Below, piece by piece: positions 10,794 to 20,728 of a DNA stretch of 63,105 bases. Origin of the DNA: Mesostigma viride (taxonomy: Eukaryota; Streptophyta; Mesostigmatophyceae; Mesostigmatales; Mesostigmataceae); assembly GCA_009746045.1 (NCBI GenBank), contig RPFO01000870.1:1-63105 (forward strand), written 5' to 3'. The notes beneath the pieces were generated by a model. It saw only the letters and a program-made list of their open reading frames with translations. It was not told the origin of the DNA and made no database searches. Made by a program: the position numbers and the translations under genes. Numbering within the stretch: the stretch's first letter is position 1; each line of letters starts with the position of its first letter.

Positions 10794-11843
10794 TTACACA
10801 ATCACTGGGCAAACGCTATCTGCGAGACCCTGGTTGCCCAGTCGCCTTGCCGTGCTGATGCCCTTGAAAAAAATGCGGCGATTTTCCACCTGGTACGCGG
10901 CACCAGCATGCACATGTGCTCCATGCCATAAAACAACATCACCAGGATTGAGCATCACCTCAGTTTTTCCCTCCCCCCTCTTGGAGATGTCCCTCTTCCT
11001 ATAATGGCGGATACTATTGTCGTACGAAACCCAACGTGTGTCGGGTTGTACAGCGATGATGCAACTTACTGGGAAGTATACCTCCCATGCCAAAACTTCA
11101 CGTGTAAGATCGGAATGGGGCCCTTGTTCTTTGCAGTTAGCCAGGCTTCGGAGCACCAGCAACTCACGTGGCTTAGGCACGTAGGACATGTCCAGCGCAG
11201 CATGCAGGATCTTGACCGCCAATCCCAAGACGAGCTTCCCAAACGGGCTGTCTTCGTCGATAAGGGCTTGGCTACGTTGCTTTGGAGGGAATGAAAACGT
11301 CTTGGTGTTCTCGTTGTACTTCCGAAAAATTCTGTCAAATTTAGTATCCGGCATGTCTTGCGCAGCATTCAGCATCTGCACGCGTACTTCCTCGCTTACG
11401 ATGCCTCGTATGACAGTGTATCCCCTCTCCCTGATATCCGCCGCACACTTCTTTTGTAAAGGGGTTTCGGCAATGTTCCTCTCACGCAATGCCACGTTTT
11501 CAATCGCCTTTTCCCCGGCATTCTTCCGGTTGCCCACACGGTGGTTCTCTTCGGCTTTCAATGCGGCGGGCGTTTTTTTCTTGGCAGGAACCTTCTTGGC
11601 CGCCTCCCGCCTTGCTTTTTGCCTTTCCGCCTGCTGCTTCCTATATGCCAGCAATCCACCAGCCCTCTTGATAGCAGCTTTCTGGTCGATGTCGCGCCAC
11701 CTGTTTGCCTTCATGATGTTGGCTTGCATCTTCTTCATGGCTTTGCACGCCTTGGCGACTTCCTGCTCACTTGCCAAGTCGGATTCCAACATTACTACGG
11801 AATCCATCATAGACCGGCAAAGAACAACAGGGTTCAAAAGCAA
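10794..11843 (-). CDS. 2-oxoglutarate/Fe(II)-dependent oxygenase-like protein
   Basis: A single-exon 349-aa protein. Residues 1-125 are rich in Lys, Arg and Ala, probably a nuclear or nucleic-acid-binding extension. From about residue 140 ('[15 protein letters not shown]') it resembles the double-stranded beta-helix oxygenases of the phytanoyl-CoA-hydroxylase type. The iron ligands are predicted at H243 and D245 ('GPHSDL') and H312 ('VHAG', after '[11 protein letters not shown]'). The 2-oxoglutarate-binding arginine is expected in 'NRRIFFKG' (R322/R323). Such enzymes hydroxylate proteins, nucleic acids or small molecules; the substrate cannot be read from sequence. The 3' end abuts the tetranucleotide satellite at 10790. 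It faces the transposase gene, and the two genes lie together between the inverted 86-bp arrays. In fungi and algae, KDZ-type transposons carry TET/JBP dioxygenases; this protein is not clearly of that family. The start could also be Met12 or Met13. Confidence 0.72.
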   Translation of the reverse strand: MLLNPVVLCRSMMDSVVMLESDLASEQEVAKACKAMKKMQANIMKANRWRDIDQKAAIKRAGGLLAYRKQQAERQKARREAAKKVPAKKKTPAALKAEENHRVGNRKNAGEKAIENVALRERNIAETPLQKKCAADIRERGYTVIRGIVSEEVRVQMLNAAQDMPDTKFDRIFRKYNENTKTFSFPPKQRSQALIDEDSPFGKLVLGLAVKILHAALDMSYVPKPRELLVLRSLANCKEQGPHSDLTREVLAWEVYFPVSCIIAVQPDTRWVSYDNSIRHYRKRDISKRGEGKTEVMLNPGDVVLWHGAHVHAGAAYQVENRRIFFKGISTARRLGNQGLADSVCPVIV

Positions 11844-11930
11844 CCGATAATATGTAAAGGCTGTATCGATCGGGAGGACTTCCGCCGTGCAGCGACAGCT
11901 ATACCAACCTTGAGGACAACATTGACATTA

Positions 11931-13656
11931 TTAACTCGTCGTCTGTCCCAACTCAGTCCTCACAGGAGGACTGAGTTGACAATTTTCAACCGCGTGTAGC
12001 GACTAGGTGGGGGGTCCATCCCAAATGTTTTGATGTGGATCTGGGGTGTACTAGATATCATTTTGTTGGCAAAAATACTGCATATGTGAAAACTTGACCC
12101 AAACACCTGAAAATTACACGGACGTTGGGCGCCCCTCGCGAATTTGCATTTTTCGGGATAAGAACGAGTGGGAAAAATTCAATCAAATCCTGGTGCATGA
12201 AGAAAAAATATAGGCATGTAAACAACATAGTTCTTGAAGCGTGGCAAAAAACTGGGCTCCATTTGGCCACTGCAACTGCCTGAAACAATTAAAAAACTCT
12301 CAGTCCTCAGGAGAGGAATGGGGCTTTTGCTAACTTTGCTAGCATGTAAGTGCGGTCATACTACATCACCGTGGCCACCAACCATCCCAATCAACTCATT
12401 TCCCTTCAAGCATTACAGGACAACACACTTGCATCATCATACTTCAGGTATATCATACCTTATCATGTAGTGAGAGCCTATGCATGCATGTAGGGAATGG
12501 GCTTGGATACCTACCAACAAAGGGTTATGTTATAAGTGTCAACCACCAATATAATGGGTAGGTTAAGCATATTTCCATTGTTTCAAACAACAATAGATAT
12601 GGCTATAACTGTTTTGCCTTGCCATGATGTGGCCAACATAGTTGCTGGCACATGATGGCAGTGGTTTGTCACCAAGACTTTTCACTCACCCGTAAAAGCT
12701 TGAATGCACCCTTGACGCAGCCCGTGGCCACACAATCATGCAGTATGAACGTAGCAAAAGAATAACTAACATCTATGAAGGTGTTTAAACCTGCACAGCT
12801 CCTAAAACCCTGCACAACTACACTGGGTTAAGGCAAATGCCTGCTAACATCATCTGAAAAGGGGGTTTTAGAGAGGGGCAGGCAACGGTCAAGAAAGAGC
12901 ATCAAGACTTGAACCTGACAACGCCTCGCAAGCTTAAACTCATGTACGAACATCAAGGAACGAAGAGGCAACGATTATCCGGCTTTACCTGGCACGGCTG
13001 GCGTTACCTTGGCCCAGGCGGTGCCCGCAAAAGTGGCACTTTGCGGCACATAGACCATGACGTGACAGAATGGTCGAGATCATCAAATCTATACTGTCAC
13101 TCAATATATTCTAATACAAATCATGTTAACATGTAGAAAGAAACCTATCAGCCATTGAAATTGCGCCGGAAAGCAAGCGCAGTAATCAATTCCGTCGACC
13201 TGCCTTATCGCAGTTTTTTCCAGCAAGAACAGTGCCGACACCGGGTAAATCGCATCCCCGCGAGCTAAAAATTGATTTATATCATCTTTAGGGCATGTTA
13301 AATCTATTTACTGAGTTTGGACGGCTAACTCGTCCGCAAACGTAAACTGCATGCATGGGCGCGAGCCGCCATGGCTAGGTCGTGCATTTCCGGAACTCGC
13401 GTTTCACGTGGAAAAGTACCCTTACCACCTGTACTTTGACCGTACAGTTAGCCGCGCATACCAAATCCAAAAAAATCCCAAAAATATGTCCAAGAAAGAT
13501 CTTTTCACGTAGTATTTGAATAAATTTTGAGAGAATTTTTTTGTCAAACATTCTGACCGGGGCGAATTTTCTACGAAACCCAAAAACTCGGTCCTCTAGA
13601 GAGGACTGAGTTCAACTCAGTCCTCCGTAGAGGACCAGGGACAGACGACGAGTTAA
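11931..13656. mobile_element. 1.7-kb TTAA-flanked inverted-repeat element (non-autonomous)
   Basis: TTAA at 11931-11934 and at 13653-13656 brackets perfect 15-bp inverted ends CTCGTCGTCTGTCCC (11935-11949, and 13638-13652 in reverse complement). Just inside the left end is a perfect 12-bp-arm hairpin (AACTCAGTCCTC / GAGGACTGAGTT, 11950-11977). The right end has related but imperfect hairpins (13588-13637). The interior is AT-rich with no ORF above about 80 aa. A duplicated TTAA is the piggyBac signature, although the tips differ from the usual CCCT. It sits between the oxygenase start and the right 86-bp array. Confidence 0.7.
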
Positions 13657-13659
13657 TTT

Positions 13660-14185
13660 ACGAGCTGCCAGGACAACAGCGGGTCGCTGCGTGCCTGCCG
13701 CCAGAAGGATCGAGGGGGGTGGTACACAAATACCGTACAGGTGGTACACAACTGCAGCCAGGACAACAGCGAGTCGCTGCGTACCTGCCGTGGGAAGGAG
13801 CGGGGTGGTACACAAATACCGTACAGGTGGTACACAACTGCAGCCAGGACAACAGCGAGTCGCTGCGTACCTGCCGTGGGAAGGAGCGGGGTGGTACACA
13901 AATACCGTACAGGTGGTACACAACTGCAGCCAGGACAACAGCGAGTCGCTGCGTACCTGCCGTGGGAAGGAGCGGGGTGGTACACAAATACCGTACAGGT
14001 GGTACACAACTGCAGCCAGGACCACAGCGAGTCGCTGCGTACCTGCCGTGGGAAGGAGGGAGGTGGTACACAAAAACCGTACAGGTGGTACACAACTGCA
14101 GCCAGGACCACAGCGAGTCGCTGCGTACCTGCCGTGGGAAGGAGCGGGGTGGTACACAAATACCGTACAGGTGGTACACGCACTC
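13660..14185. repeat. 86-bp tandem array, right (inverted copy of the left array)
   Basis: About six units with period ~86 bp carry GTACACAA, CCGTACAGGTGGTACAC and GCGTACCTGCCGTGGGAAGG. This is the reverse complement of the array at 3090-3598. The outermost left unit is diverged (GCGTGCCTGCCGCCAGAAGG). The two arrays are about 10 kb apart. Confidence 0.93.
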
Positions 14186-14398
14186 GATCGATCGGGTGCC
14201 ATGCTGGCAATTGTAAGATGCATCGTGTATGATGTATTTAGGTAGTGGCACGCAAATGCATGGTTGTACAGTGCAGTGACAGCAGTACAGGCAGAGGTAA
14301 TGAGGTATCAACATCTGTCCCCCCGATCACGTGAGCCTGAGGTAATTATTGGATCACGTTAACGGTAATTACCTTGCAGGCAGTACGCAACCGTAGCA
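14186..14398. promoter_or_regulatory. Probable promoter/5' region of the following gene
   Basis: It contains nested inverted motifs (GGTAATTAnTGGATCACGTTAACGGTAATTACC, about 14341-14372) that can pair as a hairpin around GTTAAC, and two CACGT cores. No TATA box is obvious. The regulatory role is inferred from position immediately upstream of the start codon at 14399. Confidence 0.3.
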
Positions 14399-15691
14399 AT
14401 GGCCGCTAAAGATTGTCGATCCGTTTGGGAGTCACAACAGTATGTATCCGCGATGGAATATGCGCGCAGCAATTTCCACGTGGTGGTAAGTTCCTTCATG
14501 AGTATTCACATTGTAGTCTTGCTTGTGATTCATCGGCGGGTATATGTATCTGATGGGTAACAATGTCCCGTTGGAAGCACCGTGTCGGGTCGCGGGGTGC
14601 TGCCGACCAATACATCGATGGTTACTGACTGTCTTTGATCGCAGTGCTAATGATGGCGCGTGACCATCATAACTGAACGGTCCTGGGTTTGTCGAGCGGT
14701 TGCCTGCGTGTGTCTCGCTGTGCGTCTCTGCCCTTGCACCGCAGGCGCAACAGTATAAGCTGCCCGAGCAATTCGATCAAGCGTCCAAAGGGTGTCAGAG
14801 CACATCCAACTGGGAGAGACTGGCGGTATCAAAGTACATGCTTGACGCATTGCAGGGCCGTCGGGCTACTTTTTGTAAGCATGTCACAGCTGGTAATGAG
14901 GCCATGGAGAAGCCCGGAGAGGTGGCGGGGACCGAGGAGAGTGATGAGGGCGAGGAAGAGGTTGCGCAGGCGGTCAGCGGTGAGAAGAAGAAGAAGGGGA
15001 CCGAGGAGAGTGATGAGGGCGAGGAAGAGGTTGCGCAGGCGGTCAGCGGTGAGAAGAAGAAGAAGAAGAATGGGAAGGAGTCACCGTATTTGGTTGCGGT
15101 GAGTTCCCCTTTGCTTCTTCATGTGCTGCACGTGTACATGGATGTTTGTATACTACTACGAAGTTAGAGGAAGCATGAACGGCAATGCTGGACATGTGTG
15201 GACTGTTCTTCTCATGTGTTGTTGCTGTAAACCGTTGCTGTGCTGATTTGTGCATATCCTTGACATGTGTGCAGAGGAGGCAACTAACGCGGGCGGTCCG
15301 TTATTGGAGCGGCAAGTGTCTGAAGGAGATGCAGGACCCAGTGGGTGCGTGCTCGCAGGCGGCAGCTGTACCTGGAGAAGGGTTGTCGGGAACACCGGGG
15401 GATGCACTTGTCCTGGACGCCGCGGCGTTGTGTCAGATGATCTGCAACCGCGCAGTGGCGTCGTTGCCCCACGTGGCGGCTGCGTTGGTTACTGCGGGGG
15501 AGGGCTCCTTCGGGCCGCGCATGCTGGCACACATGGCACTGTCTGCTCAGGTAGGCGACTGTGTGATTGCTTGTTGCATGCAACATGTTGACGACAATCT
15601 TTATTTGCATATGGGAACAGCGCGTTGATTACTTATTCATATGTGACAGCAAAATGTGGCCTGTGCTTTCTCTCCCTGCTGGTGGATGTAA
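14399..15691 (+). CDS. Unknown spliced gene with duplicated acidic-basic segment
   Basis: Function not recognised. Three exons join cleanly in phase 0: 14399-14485 (29 aa), 14745-15098 (118 aa) and 15275-15550 (92 aa), with donors GTAAGT, GTGAGT and GTAGGC and acceptors ending CCGCAG and GTGCAG. The last exon is ambiguous: acceptors at 15620, 15649 and 15776 each give a short tail, and 15650-15691 is one choice. Exon 2 holds a 26-aa segment (GTEESDEGEEEVAQAVSGEKKKK) repeated twice in tandem, alternating acidic and Lys-rich. That pattern is common in nuclear proteins. Exon 3 is Ala-rich and probably helical. It lies directly outside the right 86-bp array and upstream of the peptidase-like gene on the same strand. 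Confidence 0.55.
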
Positions 15692-15974
15692 TGTTAGGCA
15701 CAGCACATGCGAATATCGGCTGTCCTCTTTGCTGATACTGCATGAATGACTCAATGCGTAACCCGCTTTCTCTCAGCACTGAATCTGTGGCACGAGAGGG
15801 GTGAGGGGGGCGGCATCGGACAAGATGCTGAAGAGATGTAGAATCAAACAGATGGGAGGGGAAGCCAAAGTTACATGTGCAAGGAGACGTGTCCAGGGGG
15901 GGGGGGGGGGGGGCAGAGAATTGGAATTGAGTAGGAGGACAGCCAGATGGTATGGGCAACAGGACGGAAAGAAT
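15692..15974. other. Spacer with 16-base G run
   Basis: Non-coding as far as I can see. It includes a homopolymer of about 16 G near 15897-15912 just before the 30-bp minisatellite, a likely assembly-sensitive spot. Confidence 0.45.
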
Positions 15975-16706
15975 GTGGGTGTAATGGGGTGCTGGCATGC
16001 ATGGATGGGTGTAATGGGGTGCTGGCATGCGTGGATGGGTGTAATGGGGTGCTGGCATGCGTGGATGGGTGTAATGGGGTGCTGGCATGCGTGGATGGGT
16101 GTAATGGGGTGCTGGCATGCGTGGATGGTTGTAATGGGGTGCTGGCATGCATGGATGGGTGTAATGGGGTGCTGGCATGCATGGATGGTTGTAATGGGGT
16201 GCTGGCATGCATGGATGGGTGTAATGGGGTGCTGGCATGCATGGATGGTTGTAATGGGGTGCTGGCATGCGTGGATGGGTGTAATGGGGTGCTGGCATGC
16301 GTGGATGGGTGTAATGGGGTGCTGGCATGCGTGGATGGGTGTAATGGGGTGCTGGCATGCATGGATGGGTGTCATGGGGTGCTGGCATGCATGGATGGTT
16401 GTAATGGGGTGCTGGCATGCGTGGATGGGTGTAATGGGGTGCTGGCATGCGTGGATGGGTGTAATGGGGTGCTGGCATGCGTGGATGGGTGTAATGGGGT
16501 GCTGGCATGCATGGATGGGTGTCATGGGGTGCTGGCATGCATGGATGGTTGTAATGGGGTGCTGGCATGCATGGATGGGTGTAATGGGGTGCTGGCATGC
16601 ATGGATGGTTGTAATGGGGTGCTGGCATGCATGGATGGGTGTAATGGGGTGCTGGCATGCGTGGATGGGTGTAATGGGGTGCTGGCATGCATGGATGGGT
16701 GTAATG
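15975..16706. repeat. 30-bp minisatellite, ~24 copies
   Basis: The unit is GTGTAATGGGGTGCTGGCATG followed by CATGGATGG or CGTGGATGG. Two variable positions dominate (CATGG/CGTGG and GGGT/GGTT), plus an occasional TGTCATGG. Units are in perfect register with a 30-bp period, so all frames on both strands stay open over hundreds of codons; the resulting ORFs are repeat artefacts. Confidence 0.96.
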
Positions 16707-16854
16707 GAAGAGAATACGCATCCTTTTTGCCGGGGTCCTTACACCTTTCCCCTAGACTCCTTGTTTTACTTTATTCTGTGGGAACATGCAGCTGGGAGGC
16801 ATCCACATGCATGGAGTAACGGCTCCACTTGGGCAGCCAGGACATGCGACCACT

Positions 16855-17092
16855 GGGCCGCTCCGCGAGGGCCTGGCAACGGAAGGGAGACTGCCGAAGA
16901 AGCGGGCCACAGGGCAGCCCCGCGAGGGCCTGGCAACGGCAGGGGGACTGCCGAAGAAGCGGGCCACAGGGCAGCCCCGCGAGGGCCTGGCAACGGCAGG
17001 GGGACTGCCGAAGAAGCGGGCCACAGGGCAGCCCCGCGAGGGCCTGGCAACGGCAGGGAGACTGACGAAGAAGCAGGCCACAGGGCAGCCGG
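16855..17092. repeat. 57-bp tandem repeat, four copies
   Basis: Units of CCGCGAGGGCCTGGCAACGG plus GACTGCCGAAGAAGCGGGCC repeat with a 57-bp period. They may encode the low-complexity start of the downstream gene (a basic 'LPKKRATGQPREGLATAGG' repeat), because this frame matches that of the downstream ORF. Stops intervene at about 17245, so the link is not proven. Confidence 0.85.
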
Positions 17093-17109
17093 GGAGGGCG
17101 GCACAGAGG

Positions 17110-17800
17110 CCGGGGGCGGAGGCGGAGGTGGCGGGGAGGGGGGTGGAGGAGGGAGTTCCAGAGACGATGGCGGAGGAGGGGGAGACGGGGCCGGAGGCGG
17201 GGAGGAAGGCGGAGGCGGCGGGGACGGGGGGGACGAGGGAGTTCTAGAGACGATGGCGGAGGAGGGGGAGACGGGGGCGGAGGCGGGGAGGAAGGCGGAG
17301 GCGGCGGGGACGGGGGGGACGAGGGAGTTCTAGAGACGATGGCGGAGGAGGGGGAGACGGGGGCGGAGGCGGGGAGGAAGGCGGAGGCGGCGGGGACGGG
17401 GGGGACGAGGGAGTTCCAGAGACGAGGGGTGCGGAGGTGGGGCCGGTGGCGGATGCGGCGGGGAGGAAGGCGGAGGCGGCGGGGAGGGGGGTGGAGGAGG
17501 TCGTTCCAGAGACGATGGCGGCGGAGGGGGACACGGGGGGGAAGGCGGAGGCGGCGGGGAGGGGGGTGGAGGAGGTCGTTCCCGAGACGATGGCGGCGGA
17601 GGGGGACACGGGGGGGAAGGCGGAGGCGGCGGGGAGGGGGGTGGAGGAGGTCGTTCCCGAGACGATGGCGACGGAGGGGGACACGGGGGGGAAGGCGGAG
17701 GCGGCGGGGAGGGGGGTGGGGGAGGGCGTTCCAGACTCGAGGCATGCGGAGGTGGGGCCGGGGGGGAAGGCGGAGGCGGCGGGGAGGGGGTACGTGGAGG
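17110..17800. repeat. G-rich ~75-90-bp repeats in and before the peptidase-like gene
   Basis: A series of units is built from GGCGGAGGCGGCGGGGAGG plus GAGACGATGGCGG-type blocks. The first units (to about 17410) change reading frame within each unit at a 7-G run. The later 75-bp units (17460-17730) stay in frame and encode a 25-aa repeat of the form KAEAAGRGVEEVVPETM. Confidence 0.85.
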
Positions 17801-19318
17801 TGGTTGAGTTAGGGTCCTCCACCGATGAGGAGGACCGCGGCACGGTCATTGGGAAGCCAAAAAAGAGGAAGAGGAAGGTGGCTGAAAGTCAGGCATCGAC
17901 GCCGGCGGCGAAGGAGGTAGTGGCGTCGCCAGGGCCGCAGACGAGGAGGAGGCGGGCTGCACAGCAGGCTGCGGAGACGTCGAACACGGGGGGGAAGGAC
18001 GGAGATCCAGACTCGAGGGGTGTGGAGGTGGGGACGGGGGGCAAGGCGGAGGCGGCGGGTACGGGGGGTGACGAGGAAGTTCCAGAGAGGATGGCGGCGG
18101 AGGGGGAGACGGGGGGGAAGGCGGAGGCGCTGCAGAAGGGGAAGCGTGGTGCGAGGCAGAGAGCGGAGGCGGCGATGAAGGTACTGGTGGTGGTCGATCC
18201 TCAGGCGAGTGCGGCGGCAGAGGGGACGGTGGGGAAGCCGCCAGGGCCAGAGTCGAGTGAGAAGGCAGCGGGGGTGAAGGCGGGAGACTGCGCCGATCTT
18301 CCCCTCGACCTTGCTCTGGATGATGATGATGCAGGGACAGGGCCACAGTCGAGTGAGAAGGCAGCGGGGGTGAAGGCGGGAGACTGCGCCGATCTTCCCG
18401 TCGACCTTGCTGGGGATGATGATGATGCAGGGACTGCCAGCCCTGTGGAGATCGATCGCACCACTGACCCGGCATTTCCGGCAGAGTGTCCTGGTCCCGA
18501 CGAGGACTGCAGGCACTGCACGGAGAGTGCGGAACTGTTGAGAAAGCACGGTGAGCACAGGGTGAAGGCTGGCCGGGAGCACACGGGGAAATGGGGGGAT
18601 AACAGCTGTGCCCCAGACGCTGCCATCGAGTTTGCCAACGCGGGAGCTGCGGTGGTGTCTGGTGGCGGGGTCGGGCTAGCACAGCTTCTCACGGGTCGAG
18701 CGAGGGGTCGCGCCCATGACCCCCAGCGATGCGAGCTGGGCACGTGCATCATCCAGTGGTTTATCGCTATCGATACAGAGCCGCGCAAGAATTACGAGCG
18801 GTGGCAGAAGAGGGTGCACAAAGGATGCGCTGATGCATTGCAGAAGCCGGTGGGCAAATTCCTGGGTGCTGGGCGCTGCTTGACGACTGTGATGTGGCAT
18901 CTGCAGGGGTGCGACCTCCGCGAAGTAGGCCACACATGTCGCCCCACGGAGGAGCTGCTCGTGAAGCTTCCTATCGACTGCCACATGAAGTGCACGCCAT
19001 CGCGACGCCATGGTGGACACTCCATCGCCGAGGCCATCCAGATGGCGCTGACCCAAGGGTGCGGCACCAACGGTAACACGTTGTGCACCCCTGGGTGCGC
19101 GGGTTTCCATGAGTTCCCCCTGTACGAGTCTTCAAGACTGTCCCCTCCATGATCCCGGTCATGGACTTCTTCATGGAGACTCTGCCGGCAAAGACTGCGC
19201 ACCAACTGCCGGAAGAGATCGTGGTACGCATCACGGTGGGGGGCGAAGAGCGTAAAAGGTACGAGGTGACTGCGTGGCTCTGCGCCGTCCTCGTGTATAA
19301 AGCGGAGAAGCACTGCAT
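17437..19318 (+). pseudogene. USP-like cysteine peptidase (deubiquitinase-like), 3' end removed by retrotransposon
   Basis: The N-terminal third is a Glu/Ala/Gly-rich repeat. A nuclear-localisation-type stretch (KPKKRKRKV, ~17853) and two ~30-aa repeats ending in DDDDAGT (18250-18430) follow. The C-terminal part looks like a divergent USP fold. 'GDNSCAPDAAIEFA' would be the Cys box (Cys codon 18607-18609). Paired cysteines follow, then 'LPEEIVVRITVGGEERKRYEVTAWLCAVL', which matches the strands preceding the His box. The His box itself is absent because the LTR of copy A begins about 19317. A 5-C run near 19114-19118 puts the last ~60 codons in another frame; one extra base would join them. 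The true ATG is unknown, since the open frame begins inside the repeats at a GTG. The USP call is motif-based and tentative. With the frameshift and truncation this copy is probably dead. Confidence 0.5.
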
Positions 19319-19980
19319 ATGTTGCAATGCAGCAATGTGTGAATATGGTTGGAAACGGAGCTTTGTTAAATCGGATAATGTTTACAGCGCTCAACACTTG
19401 AGGCTTGCACACGAGCTTGCCAAGTCAAGGCACAACACGTGAGGCGGGCTCGCAAGAGATGCCCATTTGGCACTGGCCTATTGTTTATATACTTGTGCAC
19501 TGTGCTTGCTAGTCCTGAGCAGCCTAGGAGGCCTGCTCAGTAATAACACTCCCGGTACAGTATTCACTACCTGTACAGCGCCCAGCTCCTATACAGTAGG
19601 TCTGCCATACAGGCACAGTGACCACAGAGTACAGTCACCACAGTGATTATTGCATCTGCACCTAGAAGTCCAGGACTAAACCTGCGGTACCAACAGACCA
19701 CAGGTTAAGGTTCCTATTTCCTGCGTACGACGTATTAATCCAATACCGTCGTAGGTACAGCACCTAATTCCTGTCAGCCCAGGAATTACTGTCGACCCCA
19801 TATGTCGTCGGCAAATATTCACGTCCGACTTAGAAGAACAGCCGGCTCGCGCTCGCGCGCGACCGGGAAGTCGGAACGCCATAACTTTCTTGATACTTGT
19901 CGGAATGAACTCGTTCCGGTGCCGCTGGAATCGCAGAGATATGCCGAATCAGGATCACGCCAATGCGCTTGGCGTTAACT
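19317..19980 (-). repeat. 3' LTR of copy A (outer end truncated)
   Basis: About 664 bp of the 696-bp LTR. Compared with the 5' LTR at 29058-29753 it lacks AGTTAACGTTCTTCGCACAC and the next ~15 bases. The join to host DNA is at about 19317-19320 inside 'CATATGTTGCAATG', which suggests a deletion at the junction. Confidence 0.9.
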
Positions 19981-20728
19981 CCAATCCTTTCTTTTCTTGA
20001 GCTGTAGCAGCTCACACAAGTCTACATACAAACACACACAATGGGTACTGGATATCCTCCCCAGACTACAAGTCACAACCCGCTGGGCATGACAGTCAGC
20101 TTGGATTCCTTATTATATGTACATAGCACCCATACTGGCTCAGGAGCACAAACAAATTACAATGAGTCCCTATCCCTTCACGGGAGGCTCGTTGTGTTAC
20201 CCATGTACAAGAGGTTGGCCAACTGTGGCAGCCCATAGGTGTTCAGTTAAGAACTTGAGAAGTATGTACAACCTTCAGGACCTTAGGCGAAACCCCACAG
20301 ATCACCCACAACAGCTCATCAGAAAACATTGCTGACCCCCAGACGGGAGTCGGCGCCGGTCTGCTGCCCCTTATCGAACCAGACACCACATCTACGCGAA
20401 GCACATGCAAAACACAAGCTCCTCTACTCGTTCCAACCGTGGAAAATCAGGGGACCTGTCGCCACCTCACCAGCATGGTGGATGGGTCAGCCAGTCCGTG
20501 AAACTCCGCCTTAAGACGGCACCAGGGAATCGAACCCCGCCCACAAACCACAGATCTGGGGAAACCTCAGACTGAGATGAAAACCCCAGATAGACATCTC
20601 TCCATCAGAGACAATGTCAGACATTCCCACACCAGAGACATGTCTCACCCCTCAAGGTGTGCTCAGGATTATGTACAATCAAGCTCCCAGCCTGATATCC
20701 AGAGACTTAAGCACCCAGCTCTCAGCTT

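Noticed and set aside
9120-10931. Very long ORFs (500-600 aa) in several frames on both strands
   Set aside because: They are translations of a 4-bp satellite. All frames stay open equally, with no domain and no codon bias.
13660-14185. Right 86-bp array as a CRISPR-like array
   Set aside because: Units are contiguous tandem repeats without unique spacers, and an inverted copy exists at 3090-3598.
3090-14185. Claiming defined transposon termini with target duplication for the array-bracketed block
   Set aside because: I compared the outer flanks and found no convincing inverted repeat or duplication; only a weak 8/10 match, so borders are left open.
15975-16706. Regular 30-bp repeats as a possible CRISPR array
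   Set aside because: There are no spacers, units are contiguous, the genome is eukaryotic and no cas genes are nearby.
15801-17333. 510-aa ORF and overlapping minus-strand ORFs
   Set aside because: Mostly the 30-bp minisatellite and G-rich repeats, where period lengths divisible by three keep every frame open.
16771-17849. Long Pro/Arg-rich minus-strand ORFs opposite the peptidase-like gene
   Set aside because: Low-complexity antisense of G-rich repeats. The plus frame carries recognisable motifs and continues past the repeats.
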